Assembly (NCBI GenBank): GCA_964445105.1
Contig: CAYUJS010000005.1
Location: 4,601 to 68,600, forward strand
Length of the DNA: 64,000 nt
Reading direction: 5' to 3'
Origin: CAWBNS01 sp964445105
GTDB taxonomy: Bacteria; Chlamydiota; Chlamydiia; Chlamydiales; JAJFMA01
Shown: positions 44,232 through 52,641 of the stretch, piece after piece
Position numbering within the stretch: position 1 is the first letter of the stretch
Layout of the letters: each line of letters starts with the position of its first letter
Notes under the pieces: model-generated
Databases searched by the model: none
Told to the model about the DNA's origin: nothing
Seen by the model: the letters and a program-made list of their open reading frames with translations, nothing else
Made by a program: the position numbers and the translations under genes

Positions 44232-45433
44232 GCAAGCCCATCGCTAGATAAGAGGATGAGCCAGCGGCTAGCAGGGCGTTTGGTCAGCTTTTTAGCCTCG
44301 TTTGTTTTTTGGAATGTGGGCAGCGGTTCTTCTTTGATTATCTTCACAGGTTGTCCGGGCTGAACTTTGGCCACACCGTTTGTAATGACCTTTTCACCTG
44401 CGATTAACCCGTCATAAATGAGCCAATAGCTCTCCAGCCATTCGCCTACATTGACGGGTCGCATTTCGGCCGTACCGTCTGCCTTCACAATGTAGACAAA
44501 TTTACCCTTTTGACCCTGCATGACGGCCGCTTGCGGTACGAATAATGCCCCCGGTCTTTCCGCTCCGTACACACTTACGCGTACAAACTGGCCCGGTTTT
44601 AGCGAACTGTTTGGATTGGAAAATTGCGCACGCACCTCCATGGTGCCCGTCTTAGGGTCTAGCCATGGCTGTGCAAAATTGACCTTGCCCAGCTGGGGAA
44701 AGGAGGAGCCATCGGCTAGCAGTAATTTCACGTCAAAGTTCATGTCTTTTGGATAGACGAGGAATTTTTTTTGTCTTTCGCTCTCGTTCTGTAGGATTTC
44801 GTTGTCCGAAACATTAAATATCACCCAGATAGGATCTAGGACAGCGACGTTTGTTAGTAACCCTTCAGGGCCCGGTGTAATCAACGCCCCTTCACGGAAG
44901 CGCGATCGACCTGACAGGCCTTTAATGGGGGAGGTAATCTTGGCATATCCCAAATTAAGCTCTGCCTCATCCAGCTGGGCTTTAGCTTGGATGACAGCAG
45001 CCTTTTTGGCCATGACAGAGGATAAGGCATCGTCCAGGTCTTTACGGCTGGCGGCATTTTTTGCGTATAGGGGTTCCATCCTCTCTGCATCGCGTTCTGC
45101 CTTCCAGAGTAGCGCTTTCTGCTCTTCCAGCATGCCTCTAGCGCGTTCAACGGAAGCCACGAATTGGGCGGGGTCTAACTGAAATAACAGGTCATCTTGG
45201 TTAACCAATTCGCCTTCAGTGTAGCCAATGGTGTTCAAGTAGCCCTCTACGCGCGCCCGAATCTCTACCAAATGAGAACTTTGCGTCTGCCCTATAAATT
45301 CAAAAACAGCGGGGACGGTCATTGGCGTGACCGGAAAGACAGACACTTCAACAGGCGGTAGTTCAGCTGGTTTAGGTTTTCCATGACAACCAGTCAGAAT
45401 GACGATAAGCGTAACAAGTAGCGTCCTAAGCAT
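44228..45433 (-). CDS. RND efflux membrane fusion lipoprotein (AcrA/MexE-like)
   Basis: 401 aa. Lipoprotein signal MLRTLLVTLIVILTGC with the lipidated Cys at residue 16. Then the lipoyl domain (VEIRARVEGYLNTIGYTEGE), coiled-coil hairpin (about 90-150), a second lipoyl half ITSPIKGLSGRSRFREGALI and the beta-barrel and membrane-proximal domains (LKPGQFVRVSVYG). It is the first gene of the MFP-RND-OMF-sdhCAB run with a promoter just upstream. Confidence 0.93.
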   Translation of the reverse strand: MLRTLLVTLIVILTGCHGKPKPAELPPVEVSVFPVTPMTVPAVFEFIGQTQSSHLVEIRARVEGYLNTIGYTEGELVNQDDLLFQLDPAQFVASVERARGMLEEQKALLWKAERDAERMEPLYAKNAASRKDLDDALSSVMAKKAAVIQAKAQLDEAELNLGYAKITSPIKGLSGRSRFREGALITPGPEGLLTNVAVLDPIWVIFNVSDNEILQNESERQKKFLVYPKDMNFDVKLLLADGSSFPQLGKVNFAQPWLDPKTGTMEVRAQFSNPNSSLKPGQFVRVSVYGAERPGALFVPQAAVMQGQKGKFVYIVKADGTAEMRPVNVGEWLESYWLIYDGLIAGEKVITNGVAKVQPGQPVKIIKEEPLPTFQKTNEAKKLTKRPASRWLILLSSDGLA

Positions 45434-45462
45434 AGTTTCCCTGCAGATCCGGTAAGAATCCC

Positions 45463-45491
45463 ATACAACCGATCTTTTGATTAACAGGCAA
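45463..45491 (-). promoter_or_regulatory. Promoter of the RND efflux-sdh run
   Basis: Minus strand: -35 TTGCCT (45486-45491), 17-base spacer, -10 TTGTAT (45463-45468), about 30 bases before the adaptor ATG. No dedicated repressor gene is adjacent. No other promoter for sdhCAB could be located by eye, because sdhC starts inside the stop of the channel gene. Confidence 0.55.
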
Positions 45492-45528
45492 GAAAAAATT
45501 TTATTTCTGCTTGAAACTCAGCGCTTGC

Positions 45529-45765
45529 TTAGTCTTTGAAAGATTTTATAGACCAATCCAGTACGTACTTTAGAGCCATCAATAACAGCCAAGTCGGCAG
45601 TGCGATCCAGAAGGCGCAAAGAAGGCGTTCAAACAAAGATACCTGTATGGTGAATATGGTGATGATCGCAACGAGGAGAGTGAACCCCAATACAATCATG
45701 CTACCGAGAGAGATAGGCCGATTAAATATGTCCATGCCTATTGCGTATAGCTTCTCCAACGACAA
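45529..45765 (-). CDS. Small two-helix membrane protein
   Basis: Up to 78 aa. Two hydrophobic helices (SMIVLGFTLLVAIITIFTI and LLCAFWIALPTWLLLMALKY) separated by a short loop, ending in WSIKSFKD. The start is uncertain: TTG 45765 gives 78 residues, ATG 45735 gives 68. It lies 95 bases upstream of the efflux adaptor gene on the same strand. Unknown function. Confidence 0.5.
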   Translation of the reverse strand: MSLEKLYAIGMDIFNRPISLGSMIVLGFTLLVAIITIFTIQVSLFERLLCAFWIALPTWLLLMALKYVLDWSIKSFKD

Positions 45766-45987
45766 TCGTCAATTAAAGTTTATGTTTTTTACAGCATAGG
45801 AAATTAGGGTAGGTTTTTGATCGACCAGGATAAGTAGCTCGCTGCCGGCAAACCAAGCCTACTCTCAAGGCTTCCTCTTCAGGTGATCAGAGCCGCGCTA
45901 ACCCCCTCTCGAGCGAAATTTGAGCCTGGGTTGGGGCCGCAGGCAAAGGTTCTGGTGGCTAGCACGCCAGGCTGACTATATTCCTGT

Positions 45988-46010
45988 CATCGGTCTGGCG
46001 TTTTGAATTA
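45988..46010. repeat. Copy 1 of a dispersed repeat core (23 bp)
   Basis: The 23 bases CATCGGTCTGGCGTTTTGAA + TTA recur at 63707-63729 with one mismatch. The flanks (about 50 bases on the 3' side as read here) are also partly similar between the two places, so the shared unit is roughly 75 bases. Both copies lie in gene-free gaps. It may be the end of a lost mobile element or a family of short repeats. Confidence 0.55.
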
Positions 46011-46011
46011 A

Positions 46012-46167
46012 CTAATAGATTTGGGCGGCGGTTTCCCCGAACATGATGATCTTCTCGCGATTTGTATTAAGGTTGACAACGAACTCCTGACGGACTTGTG
46101 TAACGGACGGATCGTAGCAACGTATTAAGAGAGCGAGCTGCGCATGGGCGTAAGAATAAGGCTTGCC
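46012..46167 (-). pseudogene. Gene-tail fragment in the 45.8-46.3 kb gap
   Basis: The ~520-base gap between the small membrane gene and the next gene contains a minus-strand open stretch with no start codon. It reads SYAHAQLALLIRCYDPSVTQ and then REKIIMFGETAAQIY, stop at 46012. A TAG lies directly upstream of it. It borders the repeat at 45988. The sequence composition looks coding, so it is probably a truncated gene end; the family is unknown. The rest of the gap shows nothing else. Confidence 0.35.
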
Positions 46168-46288
46168 CTAGCTGTGCAATCTACCCAATAATGGACCGAG
46201 CAAGTACTAAACCTTGCAGGGAAAGATAGTTCTAAAAAATTTAGCAAAACCATGGGGCGCGCCGGGCCCCCGACAAAGTAGAGTTCTC

Positions 46289-46834
46289 ATGTCGACGCAA
46301 ATTCTCTACAGCAGTGTTCGGCCCAGTTTGAAGCAATCAAAGCTACATCTTGGGTTAATTTTGGGGCTGCTTGGAGTGGGACTTTTTCTTTACATGGGCA
46401 TCTCCTTGGCCCCCGGTGAGCTGCAGTTTTGGGGTATTCCAGGGTTTTTCGTTTCCGGAGTGCTCGTTACGCTGGGGCTGAAGCCTTATCGAAGGCTAAT
46501 GACGCTTGAAGGCTGTCCGCATCATCTTAGACTCGGCCCTGGGCATAGAATCGAGTTTGCGTACGCGAGTAGGCCATTCCTGGCCCTGGCTGCAAAAGAC
46601 ATCGCTGAGCTTAGCTACCGAGACGCGGCCGATAGCTATGGAATTGTGGTGCGAGTGCGTGACCTAAAGGCCGTTCAGAAGTTGAGTATTGAACTAGATC
46701 TGGAAGCCTATGTGGCAGTGACGCAGCGGCGATACGGGGGCGATCTATTTTTTCCCTTTTTTTCGCAACGCAGTTTTGACCTGCTTGTAAATCATTTTAA
46801 AGCCCAGACTGTAAAATATCGTGCATCTTTATGA
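46289..46834 (+). CDS. Unknown protein with two N-terminal membrane helices
   Basis: 181 aa from ATG 46289. Two hydrophobic helices (LHLGLILGLLGVGLFLYMG and WGIPGFFVSGVLVTLGLKP, about residues 20-65) followed by a soluble domain with KDIAELSYRDAADSYGIVVR and ELDLEAYVAVTQRRYG. This resembles PH-like domains of bacterial membrane proteins, but the identification is weak. The ribosome site is poor. The 3' end overlaps the convergent kdsD gene by 38 bases. Confidence 0.55.
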   Translation: MSTQILYSSVRPSLKQSKLHLGLILGLLGVGLFLYMGISLAPGELQFWGIPGFFVSGVLVTLGLKPYRRLMTLEGCPHHLRLGPGHRIEFAYASRPFLALAAKDIAELSYRDAADSYGIVVRVRDLKAVQKLSIELDLEAYVAVTQRRYGGDLFFPFFSQRSFDLLVNHFKAQTVKYRASL

Positions 46835-47756
46835 GCCCCAGCAGGCGTTGCTGGTCATCGACGACTGGCATGGCGGTGATGGCTTGATTTTGATGAGCCT
46901 CCATGGCTTTCATGGCCTCCCAAGCCAGCAGGCCGCCCTGTATCGCACGCGGCGCTTTCGTCATCAGTTCTCCGATAGATTTATGTAAAGCATCAGCGCC
47001 GTGCGTATGGAGGGCGCGGCGCAGGTCGCCGTCGGTAAAAATACCGCACAGAATGTTCTGCTCGTCGACAATGATGACACAGCCGCAGGCTTTACTGGAG
47101 AGCTCTCCAAGAATGTCGCTGACTTTATCTTGAGCCATGCATTTTGGTACGTGCGCGCCATGAATCATTAGGTCGTTTACCTTCAAAGAAATACGCTTGC
47201 CTATGCGCCCGGCTGGGTGGTTCAAAGCGTACTCGTTTAATGAAAATTTTTTAGACCGCATGATAGCGATAGTTAGCACATCTCCGAAAATCATCTGGAT
47301 CGTGGCTGAAGTAGTGGGGGCCAAGTCAAAAGGACATAGCTCTTTAACCAAGGGCAGGCAAATAGTGAGCTGGCAGGCGTGCTCTAGCCGACTATTCGGC
47401 GAAGAGACGATAGCAACGGGTACCGCGCCTTTATTGCGGATAAAAGGGACCAGGCTAAGGAGCTCTTCGCTTTCGCCGCTCTTACTCAAAAATAGAAACA
47501 GGTCTTTGTTGGCAACCATGCCAAGATCACCGTGCAGAGCGTTGATGGGAGAGATATACAGCGCTTTGGTTCCTGTCGAAACCATAGTAACCGCAATTTT
47601 TTTGGCCACGATTCCGCTTTTGCCAATACCTGTCAAAAAGATTGTGCCCTCGCACTTGAGCAAGAGTTGCAGAAGCTTTTCGGCTTCTGCAAGATCGATA
47701 TGGTCAAAAAAATGTTCGATGTACCTTCGATTGAGTTCGAAGAGCTCTTTGAGCAT
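46797..47756 (-). CDS. kdsD: Arabinose-5-phosphate isomerase (KpsF/GutQ/KdsD)
   Basis: 319 aa. Converts ribulose-5-phosphate to arabinose-5-phosphate, the first step of Kdo synthesis for LPS. An N-terminal SIS domain (FLTGIGKSGIVAKKIAVTMV, FLFLSKSGESEELLSL, PTTSATIQMIFGD) is followed by two CBS domains (from MIHGAHVPKCMAQDKVSDIL to VVDDQQRLLGLIKMHDILQS). Length and order are standard. GGAG lies nine bases before ATG 47756. It is divergent from icd with a 116-base gap. Confidence 0.94.
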   Translation of the reverse strand: MLKELFELNRRYIEHFFDHIDLAEAEKLLQLLLKCEGTIFLTGIGKSGIVAKKIAVTMVSTGTKALYISPINALHGDLGMVANKDLFLFLSKSGESEELLSLVPFIRNKGAVPVAIVSSPNSRLEHACQLTICLPLVKELCPFDLAPTTSATIQMIFGDVLTIAIMRSKKFSLNEYALNHPAGRIGKRISLKVNDLMIHGAHVPKCMAQDKVSDILGELSSKACGCVIIVDEQNILCGIFTDGDLRRALHTHGADALHKSIGELMTKAPRAIQGGLLAWEAMKAMEAHQNQAITAMPVVDDQQRLLGLIKMHDILQSGL

Positions 47757-47872
47757 AATGGGTTACTCCAGGTAGCCAGAAGGGACGATTGTAGACGGTG
47801 CGGCCGATCTTGTCAAAAATGACATACAAGAGCAGGATCTGAAGGATGCAACGCAGACAACGGAGACGCAAT

Positions 47873-49309
47873 ATGGGTAAGAAGGCAGCCATAGCGGTAG
47901 CTTACGGGGATGGAATCGGCCCTGAAATTATGGCAGCTACGCTGCAAGTGCTGCAAGCTGCAGGAGCTCAGCTGGAAATTCATCCGGTAGAGATAGGCGA
48001 AAAGGTCTACCTTGAGGGCAACCGGGCTGGCATTCGCCCAGAGACTTGGGACGTTTTGCGGCATGCCGAAGCGTTTCTTAAAAGCCCCATCACCACTCCT
48101 CAAGGTGGGGGCTATAAAAGCATCAATGTGACTATCCGCACGCTGATGGGTCTTTATGCGAACGTGCGCCCCTGTGTGTCTTATCACCCCTTTGTGGGCA
48201 CCAAGCATCCGGTAATGGATGTGGTGATTGTGCGTGAAAACGAGGAGGATCTGTATACAGGCATTGAATACCGTCAGACCCAAGATTCTGTCCAGGCACT
48301 AAAGATCATGACCCGTTCTGGCTGTGAACGCATTGTGCGCTACGCTTTTCACTACGCCGTTGCGAACAAACGCAAGAAATTAACCTGTTTCACGAAGGAT
48401 AATATCCTGAAATTCTCTGACGGCCTCTTCCACCAGGTGTTTGAAGAAATAGCTCAAGAATTCCCCCAAATAGAAAACGAACATTGGATCGTTGACATCG
48501 GTGCCGCAAAAATGGCAGACACCCCACAAGCTTTTGATGTGATCGTGCTGCCAAACTTATATGGCGATATCTTGTCGGATGTCGCCGCCCAAATTGCAGG
48601 CTCGGTTGGCTTGGCAGGCTCGGCCAATATAGGGGTGCATGGAGCTATGTTTGAAGCCATTCACGGTTCTGCTCCGCGACGCGCGGGGCAAAACCTTGCC
48701 AATCCCAGCGGATTGCTGCTCGCCGGCGTGATGATGATGGTGCACATCAACCAGCCTGAAGTAGCCACACAGGTACACAACGCGTGGCTAAAGACCTTAG
48801 AAGATGGTATTCATACCTACGATATTTTCAAAGAGGGGATCAGTAAGCAAAAAGTTGGCACCAAAGAGTTTGCCGACGCAGTGAGCCAGCGGATTGGCCA
48901 GCAGCCCTCTAGCCTTAAGGCAGTTACCTACACCGCAGATCAAAGTCAAAGAGCTCCCCAAACAAAAGCCACAACCTTTGTCGCGCAACGTAAGGAGCTT
49001 GTCGGCGTGGACATCTTTATCGAGGCCCAATCTTCGGTAGAAGAATTACGCATAAAGATGGCCAGCCACAACGATCAGCTGGTTCTGGTCTTGATTACTA
49101 ATCGTGGAGCAAGGGTCTGGCCCGACACCATTGCCGAAACCACTCTATGCGACCAGTGGCGCTGCCGCTATCAAAGACCGGACGGTAAAACCGTTTCCTT
49201 GCAAGAAGTAGTGGGGCTGCTGCAAAAATTGTCACAGGATAACGTAGAGTTCATCCAGACAGAAAACTTGTATACGTTCGACGGGAGCCCCGGCTTTTCG
49301 CATGCGTAG
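47873..49309 (+). CDS. icd: Isocitrate dehydrogenase, Thermus/Rickettsia-type with C-terminal extension
   Basis: 478 aa. Oxidative decarboxylation of isocitrate to 2-oxoglutarate in the TCA cycle. Motifs: IAVAYGDGIGPEIMAATLQV, the isocitrate-binding YANVRPCVSYHP, VIVRENEEDLYTGIEY, and NLYGDILSDVAAQIAGSVGL. A ~140-residue C-terminal domain (from about 335) is the extra domain of this IDH subgroup. The start ATG 47873 has GGAG nine bases upstream. Chlamydia trachomatis lacks this enzyme, so its presence supports an environmental chlamydia with a complete cycle. Confidence 0.92.
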   Translation: MGKKAAIAVAYGDGIGPEIMAATLQVLQAAGAQLEIHPVEIGEKVYLEGNRAGIRPETWDVLRHAEAFLKSPITTPQGGGYKSINVTIRTLMGLYANVRPCVSYHPFVGTKHPVMDVVIVRENEEDLYTGIEYRQTQDSVQALKIMTRSGCERIVRYAFHYAVANKRKKLTCFTKDNILKFSDGLFHQVFEEIAQEFPQIENEHWIVDIGAAKMADTPQAFDVIVLPNLYGDILSDVAAQIAGSVGLAGSANIGVHGAMFEAIHGSAPRRAGQNLANPSGLLLAGVMMMVHINQPEVATQVHNAWLKTLEDGIHTYDIFKEGISKQKVGTKEFADAVSQRIGQQPSSLKAVTYTADQSQRAPQTKATTFVAQRKELVGVDIFIEAQSSVEELRIKMASHNDQLVLVLITNRGARVWPDTIAETTLCDQWRCRYQRPDGKTVSLQEVVGLLQKLSQDNVEFIQTENLYTFDGSPGFSHA

Positions 49310-49371
49310 CCAAGGCCCCTGATAGCCAAGGCTAGCGCGGTATGATGTTTTAGTGGCTTGTCCGTCCTTTT

Positions 49372-49411
49372 GCAGAGCCGTTCCTTGCTGGTCCAGAACG
49401 CGCGGCTCTGC
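49372..49411. other. Inverted repeat upstream of the higBA fossil
   Basis: Stem GCAGAGCCG / CGGCTCTGC (49372-49380 with 49403-49411), loop 22 bases. No T-run. Together with the next hairpin it forms a structured region in the 936-base gap after icd. Confidence 0.45.
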
Positions 49412-49426
49412 CAGATTGCTTGCACC

Positions 49427-49450
49427 AAGTATGCCTCTTTAGGCATACTT
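49427..49450. promoter_or_regulatory. Perfect 10-bp inverted repeat just before higB fossil
   Basis: AAGTATGCCT-CTTT-AGGCATACTT, 31 bases before the higB remnant. HigBA operons are usually repressed by HigA at palindromes in this position, so it may be the fossil operator. A terminator for icd is the other option, though no T-run follows. Confidence 0.5.
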
Positions 49451-49480
49451 TCAGCGAAAGTTGTCATGGAAAGCCAAAAC

Positions 49481-49628
49481 ATGAAGCGATTTTTATGGAT
49501 CGGCCGTAGCCGCGAAGACCTCAAGGAGCTTTCAGACAAAGTGGCTTAATCTAGCTCAAACTGGAGATAGACGTAAGGATGCAAAGACTTTTCGAGAAAT
49601 GGGAAACGCCAGAATTATAGAGCTTTGA
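49481..49628 (+). pseudogene. Remnant of HigB-type toxin (RelE-like)
   Basis: MKRFLWIGRSREDLKELSDK matches the start of HigB toxins of the phage-derived Gp49-like family, which cleave mRNA on the ribosome. The frame hits a TAA at 49547. After a frame change the C-terminal part continues: LAQTGDRRKDAKTFREMGNA then RIIEL and TGA at 49626. About ten middle codons and the end are missing. It is followed immediately by the higA remnant, so this is a decayed TA locus. Confidence 0.8.
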
Positions 49629-49978
49629 GAGGCAGGAGGAAAGCTCCGGTAACGTTTTTGCCGACTTAGGCTTTGAAAACCCTGAGGAGGCCTTGGCCAA
49701 GGCAGAGTTGGCCCGGCAGATAACCAAAACCATCAAACAGCGCAAAATGACCCAAAAGAAGGCCGCTGAAATTTTGGGTATTGACCAGCCAAAGGTTTCC
49801 GCGCTAAATCTGCGGAAGACTGCGTAGTTTCTCGCTAGAACGCCTTTTTCGCTTTCTTAGCGAATTAGGCCAAGACGTGAGTGTTGTAGTTCAACCGGCT
49901 AAATCACATTCAGGGCTTGGCCATACTTCGATTGGAGATTCTCCTTCTGGTATCCCCATTGCTGCTTTGGGCAAGTAA
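49621..49978 (+). pseudogene. Remnant of HigA-type antitoxin (XRE HTH)
   Basis: The reading SFERQEESSGNVFADLGFEN, then EALAKAELARQITKTIKQRK and KMTQKKAAEILGIDQPKVSA, is a typical HigA antitoxin with XRE helix-turn-helix. The start codon is missing (a TAG precedes). A one-base frameshift near 49800-49820 gives a premature stop; the true continuation, in another frame, is SFSLERLFRFLSELGQDVSV and runs to 49978. Inactive by both defects. The gap from 49979 to 50245 shows no gene. Confidence 0.85.
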
Positions 49979-50245
49979 GGCACTTCTACTGCTGAGATAG
50001 GGTTTGCTTTCTTGGCGCACTTTCTGCGTAGTTTAAGACGGTAGTTGTCGCAGCTTATTGAAGATTTGCCCTAGTCTTGTGTGTCCTTCTCCCGGTTTTG
50101 CATCCCGATGGCCGTTTTAAGAATGCAGTAGAAAGTCTCTGCTCTCCAAAGCCCTCGCGAGCTGGTACGTATTTGAGCGGTGGTTCTTTGATCTGCCGTC
50201 TGACGCAGGTAATACCAGTAAGGAGCGCTCGCTTGGCAGATGCTT

Positions 50246-52636
50246 TTAAGAAACCTTTGTCTTAGCCTTAGGTTTCGCTTTTGTTTTTGCCTTGGGCTTT
50301 GCCTTTGCTTTAGCTTTTGGCTCGGCTTGGCTTTCCTTGCCCTCTTTGGCTATTTTTGCGCCGACTTTGCTTTTGACAGAGGCTCCACGGCGAGGTTTTT
50401 TCACGTAAGGAGCTTTGGGGTGGTCTTGGTATTTTTCTTCTAAATCGGCTAGATCATTCACGATGACATCGCAGTCGGGGTAGTTTGAGCAAGAGTAAAA
50501 TGTTTTACCGAAGCGCGACTTGCGAGCATTGAGATGGCCTTCGCACCCGATGGCCGGGCAAGTTGGCATGTCTGCTGCGGGCAGGACGCCTGTTTCTCCC
50601 TTCTTTGGTATGTTAACAATGCCTTTGCATTCGGGGTAGCTCTTACAACCGAGGAATGCACCGTAACGGCCATGGCGTATTTTCATCACAGAGCTGCAGT
50701 TAGGGCAGAGCTGTTCAAAATCGAAGCCATCTGCGTACTCGTCTTTGTTGAAATGAAACTGCTCGATAGGCGCGGAGTAGCTACAGTCTGGATAGCGTGA
50801 GCAACCGTAAAAGTACTTGTTTTTGTACCAAATTTTCTGCAATTTGGAGCTGCAATCTGGACAATCTAAGTCAGTTTCTACGCGAGGGATAAAAGCCTCT
50901 TTCTGCGCAATTTCCAAGGTGGCTGAAAAAGGTACCCAAAACTCACCGAGCAGTGTACGCCAGTTCTTTCTATTTTCGGCAACTTCTTCTAGTTCGTCTT
51001 CCATGCGCGCTGTGAAGTCGATGCGCATGATTTGCGCAAAGTTTGCCTCTAAGAAGGCCGCCAGCACGCAACCGAGTTCGGTAGGTTTGAGTCGTTTGCT
51101 CTCCTTGACAGTGTAGTCGCGGCTTTGGATCTTGTTCATGATTGCCGCGTAGGTAGAGGGACGGCCTATGCCAGATTTTTCCAATTCTTTGACCAGAGAG
51201 GCTTCTGTATAGCGTGGAGGGGGTTTGGTGAAGGCTTGATCGTGGGTTACTTTCTCTAGATCGAGTAACTGATTTTCGACCAAGGGGGGCAGTAGTTTAT
51301 CCGACTCTGATTCAGCGTCGTCGAATTTTTCTTCGTAAATAGCCAAAAAGCCCGCAAATTTTAGCACAGATCCTGTTGCCCGTAGGGTCAATTTGCCCCC
51401 ATCAGCCGTAATGTCTGCGGAGACAGTATCGTAGACGGCGGGGTTCATCTGTGAGGCGAAGAAACGCTTCCAGATCAGCGTATAGAGATTAAATTGCTCT
51501 CTTGAGAGGTAATCTTGTATTTTTTCGGGGTGGTGATCGAGATTGGCCGGTCGTATCGCTTCGTGGGCATCCTGCGCGCTTTTCTTGGTGGCGTAGTTAC
51601 GCGGTTCGTCTGGGACGAACTCCGGGCCGAATTCGGCCTTGATCTGTGCACGAGCTTGGGTAATGACTTCAGGCGTGACGCGTACGGAGTCAGTACGCAT
51701 ATAAGTGATCAGGCCTTCAGAGCCTTCGCTGCCGAGATCCACCCCTTCATATAAGCTCTGCGCAATACTCATTGTTTTAGCGGCATTGTATCCGTGGTGA
51801 CGACTAGCCTCTTGCTGTAGCGTAGAGGTGATAAATGGAGGGACAGGAAAGCGGCGCTTCTCTTTTCTTTCGACCGGGCCTACTTGGTAGGGGCCTCGTT
51901 TCACTCTTTCTACGATATCTTCAGCAGTCTGTTTATCTGAAATGAGCGTGACTTCTTTGCCGGCAATGGGCTCTTTTTCCACACGTTTGCCATCAACGGC
52001 ATAAAGGTAGGATGAGAAAACAGTGTTATCTGTGCGGAAGAGAACGTGAATGTTCCAGTACTCTATCGATTTAAATGCTTCGATCTCTTTTTCGCGGTCT
52101 ACGACGAGCTTGAGTGCGACTGATTGCACGCGTCCAGCGGAGACGCCTTTTTGGGCACCACGCTGAATACGGCGGTTCAGGATAGGGGAGATTTTGTAGC
52201 CTACAATGCGGTCTAAGAGTCGGCGCGCTTGCTGGGCGTTGACCAGTGCTTCGTCGAGCTCGCGCGGGTTTGCTAGCGCCTTCAGTACAGCGTCTTTGGT
52301 CATCGCGTTTGAGGCCACGCGTTTAAACTTAGTGCCCTTGGGGAGGATTTGCGTGATATGCCAGGCGATCGCCTCTCCCTCGCGGTCAGGGTCTGAGAAC
52401 AGGTAAACCATCTCCGCGCCCTTGGCGGCCTGACGTAATTTTTCGATTACCCCTTTCTTATCAGCCATCGTTTCGTAGTGGGGCTCGAAATCGTGCTCGA
52501 GGTCGATGCCGAACTCTTTTTCTGGTAAATCGCGAATATGCCCTACGCTTGACTCAAGCAGGTAGTCCGAGCCCAAGAACTTCTTTAACGTTTTGGTTTT
52601 GGTAGGGGACTCGACAATGATTAATTTTTTTCCCAT
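50246..52636 (-). CDS. topA: DNA topoisomerase I with histone-like basic tail
   Basis: 796 aa. TOPRIM domain at the start (KKLIIVESPTKTKTLKKFLG, SDPDREGEAIAWH), active-site Tyr in LITYMRTDSVRV, and three Cys4 zinc-ribbon motifs near the end (CPDCSSKLQKIW..CSRYPDC, CPNCSSVMKIRHGRY..CKSYPEC and a third). It relaxes negative supercoils. The last ~40 residues are Lys/Ala/Pro repeats (AKAKAKPKAKTKAKPKAKTK), like histone H1 tails. In Chlamydia TopA ends with a SWIB domain; here the basic tail takes that place. ATG 52636 has AAAGG at good spacing. Last gene of aroB-dprA-topA. Confidence 0.95.
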   Translation of the reverse strand: MGKKLIIVESPTKTKTLKKFLGSDYLLESSVGHIRDLPEKEFGIDLEHDFEPHYETMADKKGVIEKLRQAAKGAEMVYLFSDPDREGEAIAWHITQILPKGTKFKRVASNAMTKDAVLKALANPRELDEALVNAQQARRLLDRIVGYKISPILNRRIQRGAQKGVSAGRVQSVALKLVVDREKEIEAFKSIEYWNIHVLFRTDNTVFSSYLYAVDGKRVEKEPIAGKEVTLISDKQTAEDIVERVKRGPYQVGPVERKEKRRFPVPPFITSTLQQEASRHHGYNAAKTMSIAQSLYEGVDLGSEGSEGLITYMRTDSVRVTPEVITQARAQIKAEFGPEFVPDEPRNYATKKSAQDAHEAIRPANLDHHPEKIQDYLSREQFNLYTLIWKRFFASQMNPAVYDTVSADITADGGKLTLRATGSVLKFAGFLAIYEEKFDDAESESDKLLPPLVENQLLDLEKVTHDQAFTKPPPRYTEASLVKELEKSGIGRPSTYAAIMNKIQSRDYTVKESKRLKPTELGCVLAAFLEANFAQIMRIDFTARMEDELEEVAENRKNWRTLLGEFWVPFSATLEIAQKEAFIPRVETDLDCPDCSSKLQKIWYKNKYFYGCSRYPDCSYSAPIEQFHFNKDEYADGFDFEQLCPNCSSVMKIRHGRYGAFLGCKSYPECKGIVNIPKKGETGVLPAADMPTCPAIGCEGHLNARKSRFGKTFYSCSNYPDCDVIVNDLADLEEKYQDHPKAPYVKKPRRGASVKSKVGAKIAKEGKESQAEPKAKAKAKPKAKTKAKPKAKTKVS

Positions 52637-52641
52637 GTATG

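Noticed and set aside
40203..44363. Plus-strand open frames opposite the efflux genes
   Set aside because: Antisense shadows of GC-skewed codons in the RND operon; no ribosome sites or recognisable products.
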